NCBI GenBank assembly: GCA_003991915.1
Contig: RQTK01000007.1
Location: 389,528-453,527 of the forward strand
Source of the DNA: Elysia chlorotica
Taxonomy: Eukaryota; Mollusca; Gastropoda; Plakobranchidae
Reading direction: 5' to 3'
Length of the DNA stretch: 64,000 bases
Shown here: positions 58,794-64,000 of the stretch, in pieces
How the letters are laid out: each line of letters begins with the position of its first letter
Position numbering within the stretch: position 1 is the stretch's first letter
Position numbers and translations under genes: made by a program
Notes under the pieces: model-generated
Database searches by the model: none
Told to the model about the DNA's origin: nothing
What the model saw: only the letters and a program-made list of their open reading frames with translations

Positions 58794-59859
58794 TTGTAAT
58801 GTGCGTCACTAGCCTTAAACTTGATCTACTTTAATGTATACAAATAGTTTGATAAAAAATAATCGGTTAATTTGATTATTATTGATCAATGTTGTACTTT
58901 TCCGTTTGAAATAAATCACTTAAACGAATTGATCTTAAGGGTAAAATTTAAAACGTAAGCTTAGTAGTTAGAGTCATAATACAGGATAGGGAATGCCATA
59001 TCCTAAAAAAAAGACAAATATAGCGCTCAGATATAATGGCTTCTAGCCAATATTCAGAGTAATTATCACAAGTCTATAGCACTTCTATTTACAGTTATAT
59101 ACTTATATGTTATAAAGACAGCCAGTCAGTCAATCAGATAAATAAAGAGAATACGCGAGAGAGAAAGGTTCATTAGAAGATTTTTGAAATGAAAATGGCT
59201 AAACAGTACCGGGCTGAATGCAACTCTAGGCCTTAATTGGGCGCCCCCTAGAGGGACATGGCCGTGCGTTGCTTTGTGCTCATACACTGAAGCCTCAGCG
59301 TTGGTTCTATGTAAGGGCTCCGCGGAAAAACCATAGGGCAATTCTACTAATTTGCCATAGCCATTTAGAGCTCTGCAACAGCATTCATTATCTTCCTTAT
59401 GTTTGCCAAATATCTATCCCAAAGTGATTATGCTGGGAAGAAGAGTAGTTATTGAAATAAGTAACGCTTATTTTATAAAGCGCCCACCACTGAAGGAATA
59501 AAGGTGTACTTTGTTCACACTCATATTTTCTAACTGTCATGAGAGAAAAAGCATTCGTGTGTGGTCTCACGTTTATAAAAAGAATGTGACGATGGTAAAT
59601 TACAGATATAATGATAATTATATGTTTGCGATAGGAAGTTTCATGGATAGCAGTTAAGTAGTTTGGCATTAAACACATAAATGTTGCTTCAGTTATAGGG
59701 CTGCAAGGATGGATATATAAGAAATTGTAGCACCAAAAAGACAGATTGACAGATGGGCAAATGAATTGAGTTGGAGGGATAAAGAGAGATGGGAATTAGA
59801 GATAAAGGTATTTCCTAGAGTGTTATGAGAATGTAAAAAAAATGAAACAAGATGAAGGT
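58794..59859. other. no gene seen
   Basis: AT-rich apart from about 59205-59340, a GC-richer patch (gggcgccccctagagggaca) without a recognisable feature. Confidence 0.3.
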
Positions 59860-60060
59860 AGAGAAAGAGAGAGGGTCATATAGAGGAGAGAGAGAGAGAG
59901 AGATAGAGAGAGAGGTATAGAAGAGAGGGGGTAATTAAGAGGGATATAGAATGAATAAATAAGGTGAGGGAGGGGAACACACAGGGAGGAAGAGAGGATT
60001 GCTAGAGAGAAAGAGGAATAGAGAAGGAGGTAGAGAGGATAGACAGAGAGTAGTATTGCC
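59860..60060. repeat. imperfect GA-rich purine tract
   Basis: Interrupted GA/GAA/GGA sequence; the 152-codon minus frame across it is a Ser/Leu/Pro repeat artefact. Confidence 0.8.
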
Positions 60061-61259
60061 ATAGATGGAAGAAGAGGGGCGGACACAGGGACAAAAGAAC
60101 TTTTGAGTAAACATAAACTCATGTCTGATTGCCATGAACTAGTCAGCTCTGACGAGAGTCCATCCGCATCAAAACCTAGGCTACTATCGAGACGTGCATC
60201 ATTAGATCCGCAGATAGATATGGGCGTTCTTTTCACTTGACCGATTATGGAGGTTATGGCTGGAATAATACAGCTGATCAATGTTCATTATCCTGAAGCT
60301 CGTTTTTACCTTTTTACCTCTATTATTTAATCTCGTTCATCATTTTGATTGCAAAAACTAAACTGCCTCTTGAGGTCTTCAGTTCATTGTGTACAATCAT
60401 GATATGACGCCAATGTGATTGTTTTCAATGTTTTCATTTTGTTATGGAAATTCCATTCTATGTTTCATCTGCGGCGATAAATAATGGAGACACACATGTC
60501 CATTTTGGTTCAAACTGGTTGAATAATAAATTTAGCACTATTATTTTTCTTTGATAAATCGTATTCCTTTTCTTTTATTGAAAGTGGATTTATTATTGTT
60601 TTGTCTTAATTCTTTGATATTATTGCATCGCAATAAATAGTAATGCTCCTGGTTTTTGTTCTTATTGATCTCCATTATTATACTCAGATATTGGTTTTTG
60701 CTGATGTTGTTAGTTGTGATTGTAGTGTTGATGACATTGATGTTGATGTTTATGTTGTTGTTAATTTTCTTCGTTTTGATTTTCTGTAGACTCTGTTGAT
60801 GCTGATTTTGTTATTTGTTATACTTATAAATAGGGCTTTGTTTCTTCGATTTATTTCTTCTTTTTAATCAGATTCCTATGTACTGTTGTTTGAGTAGTTC
60901 TTGCTTTTAAAGAAGCTCTGATTTCTTTACAATTGTTTATCTTTATCATTTTATCATAGTTTTTACTACTTTTTAATTGCTTTTGATGCCATTTTTATCC
61001 GCCTCGATGCTTTTTACCGGCATATTTGTTCATTTAAACGTAATATAGCACCGCATTGTAGATGCATTTTTTTTTTCAAAATGAACCATTTAAGTTTGGT
61101 GTATTCATTGTGTTCGCCTCCATTCAAAAACGTTTTCCTGGTATCACACAAACTTTCACTATTCTCCTTACTTTAAAATATCAATTCGCCTTATATATGA
61201 TCTTCCTTGGGAACCTAGAGGGTGTTAAACTTAGAATAAGGTTCTTCCCGACAAGAGAG
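60061..61259. other. AT-rich stretch, no gene seen
   Basis: Includes a loose ttgatgttgat pattern at 60690-60800. No exon or element. Confidence 0.35.
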
Positions 61260-61332
61260 AAATGCTTTGTAAGAGCTTCTAAAGAAATACTTTATAAGAG
61301 CTTCAATAGAAATACTTTATAAGAGCTTCAAC
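61260..61332. repeat. 25-bp tandem repeat, three copies
   Basis: Unit aaatactttataagagcttc plus aatag. The first copy is diverged, the second complete, the third ends in aac. Confidence 0.85.
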
Positions 61333-62355
61333 ATTTTATATTAGCAAATGTCTGATTGCTTCAGCAGCTATGACTTCCGGGCTATCGATTTTCTTTCTTG
61401 AAGTGTCCCAGAACATGTGTGATGGTTTCAGAAAAAAAAGACTTCCTCGAGATCTCCACACCACCTAAAGATGAAATCAATAGTAGTTTAAAAATCTCGA
61501 TACACATTTCACGAACGTCACTAGCTGTGAAGAAAACTCATATTTCCTGATTCGCATCGAGGGAGAATGTCAGTCAATAGACAAGGCTCCGTTTGAAAGG
61601 GCCCTTTTCCGTATTTTCTCAAAGGAAGGTTATTTGCGGCTTTTTATCACACTTATAATTCTAAAACCAGTCTGGTTGTTAACGATTCGTCTTGAAACGG
61701 AATTAAAGTAGACGGCAACATTTTTATTTTGATGTATCATTCTGTAAAGAGAGCGATTTTAAAAGTATTACGTCAACCGTTTTCGTCAAGCGTTGTATCC
61801 ACTGGGGTATGGACCGACGCACTGTAAATCCGTCTGGTTGTCGCATGACAGAGACCCATACAGCAAGACGACGCCGCGACTGGTTATAATGTACTTCTAA
61901 TAAGGTTTCAGGAGCTCTGACCTGGCTTGGAATTTATTTTAGAGAGAGTAAGAAACGTTTCAAGGGAAAGGAAACTATCTGCTGTCTTTTAAACATCATA
62001 GTTTTTCAATATTACACCAACATTTTAATTAGAATTTGATTACAACTGCTTTTGTGTTATTGTATCTGGTAGTTGTACTCATTTGTTTTTACATCGTTCT
62101 TCATTTTTTTCGAACTTTGCAAAGTAAAATTAAAGCATACGGGTGGAATGCCATCTTTTCCAAATCTTTTGTGAGATTTCAAGGTTATTATTATACGTTT
62201 CAAACAACAGCAATGCAGCGGAAAAATGTACATAGCTACATTTAAGTAGTCGGATGAAAGAGATACGAAACAATTTGAAACATAAAAAAATCTTAAAGAT
62301 GCAATTGAATATATATATATATATATAGGAAATGGTAAAAACCTGCGTCATTTAC
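61333..62355. other. AT-rich stretch, no gene called
   Basis: A short (AT)n repeat lies at about 62308-62327. No recognisable elements. Confidence 0.35.
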
Positions 62356-62543
62356 CTGCAACCTTGGAATGAAGCAATTAGGCTTATTAGCAACGTCATG
62401 AGAAACAGCGCGCACGCTGTTATGATCACGTAGCCAACGAATTTAATCAAGCTTTTTTGTTTAAATTCATAAATAATTAAAACATGGCGATATAAGATTT
62501 CAAGAGAGCGCTGTACCAAAATGACACCCAGAAGTTTTAAAAC
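62356..62543 (-). CDS. weak candidate minus-strand exon with a membrane-like segment
   Basis: On the minus strand about 62 codons are open between a poor acceptor (attaaaaccag) and a good donor (GTTGCAG then GTAAATGAC), ending with two bases (phase 2). The first half is mixed (Val-Gln-Arg-Ser-Leu-Glu-Ile-Leu-Tyr-Arg). The second half reads as one hydrophobic helix (Phe-Val-Gly-Tyr-Val-Ile-Ile-Thr-Ala-Cys-Ala-Leu-Phe-Leu). T-rich sequence readily gives hydrophobic translations, so a membrane protein is only a possibility. Confidence 0.22.
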
Positions 62544-62796
62544 CTGGTTTTAATCTAATTAGCAATTTTAAAAATTATACTGCTTTGGCGAATGGCCATC
62601 GGGGGTTATTTTTACATGTATTTTAATTGGCTGCTATATTGCTATACGTAATTGCGACCTATGCCTCACGGGAAAATCACTCCCTAGCATGTAATATTAA
62701 TTTCGGATCAATTGTCCTGTTTTGAAATCTGAGTATTACATGAGAACGCTTGCACCTACATATCTATCAAACACTTAAAGATTCGATACTTTTCAG

Positions 62797-62962
62797 GAAT
62801 TTTTACCTGCCAGACAATTCATCAGTTGATTTAATTCCTATGGATCCCTTGATAGCCTTAAGTGATGCCGTAGATTTACTATTCGTTATGATTGCGAAGC
62901 GGGGAAAGAAGGCGAATAGTGAGAGATTAGCTATTATATTGGTAACATTGAGATGTGTCTAA
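62797..62962 (+). CDS. candidate 3'-terminal exon, unknown protein
   Basis: An acceptor-like gattcgatacttttcag is followed by one leading base (phase 2) and about 54 codons to TAA at 62960-62962. The peptide is mixed (Leu-Pro-Asp-Asn-Ser-Ser-Val-Asp-Leu early, Asp-Pro-Leu-Ile-Ala-Leu-Ser-Asp-Ala-Val-Asp in the middle, Lys-Arg-Gly-Lys-Lys-Ala-Asn-Ser-Glu-Arg late). AATAAA follows at 63098-63103, about 135 bases after the stop. The frame also stays open upstream to about 62750, so the acceptor is not forced. No family is recognised. Confidence 0.28.
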
Positions 62963-63660
62963 ATTATCAGAACTTTTTAAAATCTTCTGAAAAAGACGAT
63001 TATCAAACAGTAATTGGGATCAAGGTACATCTATGCTCTATTAATCTCTAACTTTACGAATTGTATATGGACTTTTAACAGTTTTACTGATATTTGGAAT
63101 AAAGGCTGAGGTGCTGTGTTTTAAGATATTTTCTTAATATCTTTTTTATTCTTCATTTAATTATTTTTTCAAAGATATTATCATAAGAAATCATTTACTT
63201 TAAAACTTATGTGGAGCAATACATTTTTTCTCTACAACTCTTTTAAAAGAAAAAAAAAAAAAAGAAAAAATCAACAATTTTGAAAGAATTTATTATTTTT
63301 AGAATGAAACAACCCAATAGCTTCTTATTTGCTCTTTTGTTGCTGGATTTTCAAATGTATTTCGGTGACGAAATAAATTTATTAGTATTCCCTAAAGGAT
63401 ACTTTCTCTAGCTGTCTTTGTGAGGGAACAAAATTAACAGCTGAGCCTTTTGAATTTGTGATTTTATTTTTTGTCTACCACAGTTCAAGGATCACACAAC
63501 GTATAAGATAAAGTCGTAAGCAGTATTTGCTCGCAACAGTTTACACCAAACAGAAAAATATGGTAGGAATCCCTTGAGTGACTTCATTTAATTAGATAAT
63601 TTTTTTCATCCGGTCTTGTGGCGATTTAAATTCTCTAACTTAATGGTATAGAGAAATCAA

Positions 63661-63661
<1 letters not shown>
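62963..63661. other. possible 3' UTR and AT-rich sequence
   Basis: AATAAA at 63098-63103; an A-rich run near 63250. Nothing else is recognised. Confidence 0.3.
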
Positions 63662-63716
<55 letters not shown>

Positions 63717-63825
63717 TCTCTCCCTCTCTCTCTCCATCTTTTTTTTTTCCTTATCTTTCTTGTACGCTCTCTGTCTCTCTTTCTCTGATTCTCTCTCCAT
63801 TTAACTATCTATCTATCTAACTAAA

Positions 63826-63856
<31 letters not shown>

Positions 63857-63945
63857 AGAACGAACGAACTAACTAATTAACTATCTATCTATCTATTTAT
63901 CTCTCTATCTATCTATCTATTTATCTATCTATCTATCTCACACTT
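63662..63945. repeat. (CT)n, then (CTAA)n and (CTAT)n microsatellites
   Basis: About 26 CT units (63663-63712) with interrupted CT to about 63800, then mixed CTAT and CTAA units with a gaacgaacgaac interruption (about 63858). Confidence 0.93.
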
Positions 63946-64000
63946 TCTCCCACCCTAAATAAATAAAAGAGCAGTAATCTCCTAGATTTAGCTTCATATC

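Noticed and set aside
59823..60281. 152-codon minus frame
   Set aside because: Low-complexity Ser/Leu/Pro from a purine tract; no splice support or domain.

Overview
This window looks like nuclear DNA from an animal, most likely an invertebrate and perhaps a gastropod mollusc. It is AT-rich and almost free of recognisable genes. It has very many long microsatellites (GA/CT above all, then CTA/TAG, ATG, CAA and AC), one 555-base run of N, and a scatter of short, decayed retroelements and DNA transposons. No prokaryotic operon, rRNA gene, CRISPR array or intact tRNA is visible. The lineage is inferred from repeat style (tRNA-headed SINEs with a fixed central domain, LINE 3' ends of the 'gggataataaagg' type, heavy GA repeats) and cannot be proven here.

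Layout: 0-12 kb holds a possible 3' end of a plus-strand gene (candidate exons 355-417 and 3675-3783), three copies or fragments of one SINE family, the sequence gap inside a CT repeat (10023-10577) and a LINE 3' tail (11.8-12.1 kb). From 12-30 kb are a 265-bp AAT/ATG compound repeat, several candidate exons (14441-14486 minus, 16763-16935, 18300-18502), a deleted mariner transposon (21.7-22.4 kb, minus) and a second copy of the same LINE tail (29.4-29.8 kb). From 30-43 kb are a possible 3'-terminal exon with a poly(A) signal (34152-34417) and a 2.9-kb imperfect inverted repeat (39063-41952) folding around a giant CTA microsatellite. From 43-64 kb are two more SINE copies, a possible internal exon with good splice sites (53005-53171), a 29-bp minisatellite (53.8-54.0 kb), decayed reverse-transcriptase fragments of two LINE families (54.9-55.6 and 57.1-57.35 kb, both minus) and dense simple repeats at the end.

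Coding calls are weak throughout. Open frames of 60-100 codons occur at about the rate chance gives in sequence this AT-rich, so exons are proposed only where splice signals, phase and composition agree, with low confidence. The mobile-element calls rest on recognisable transposase or reverse-transcriptase motifs or on repeats found more than once in the window, and are firmer. The strongest structural observation is the long inverted repeat, whose arms differ by substitutions and small indels.
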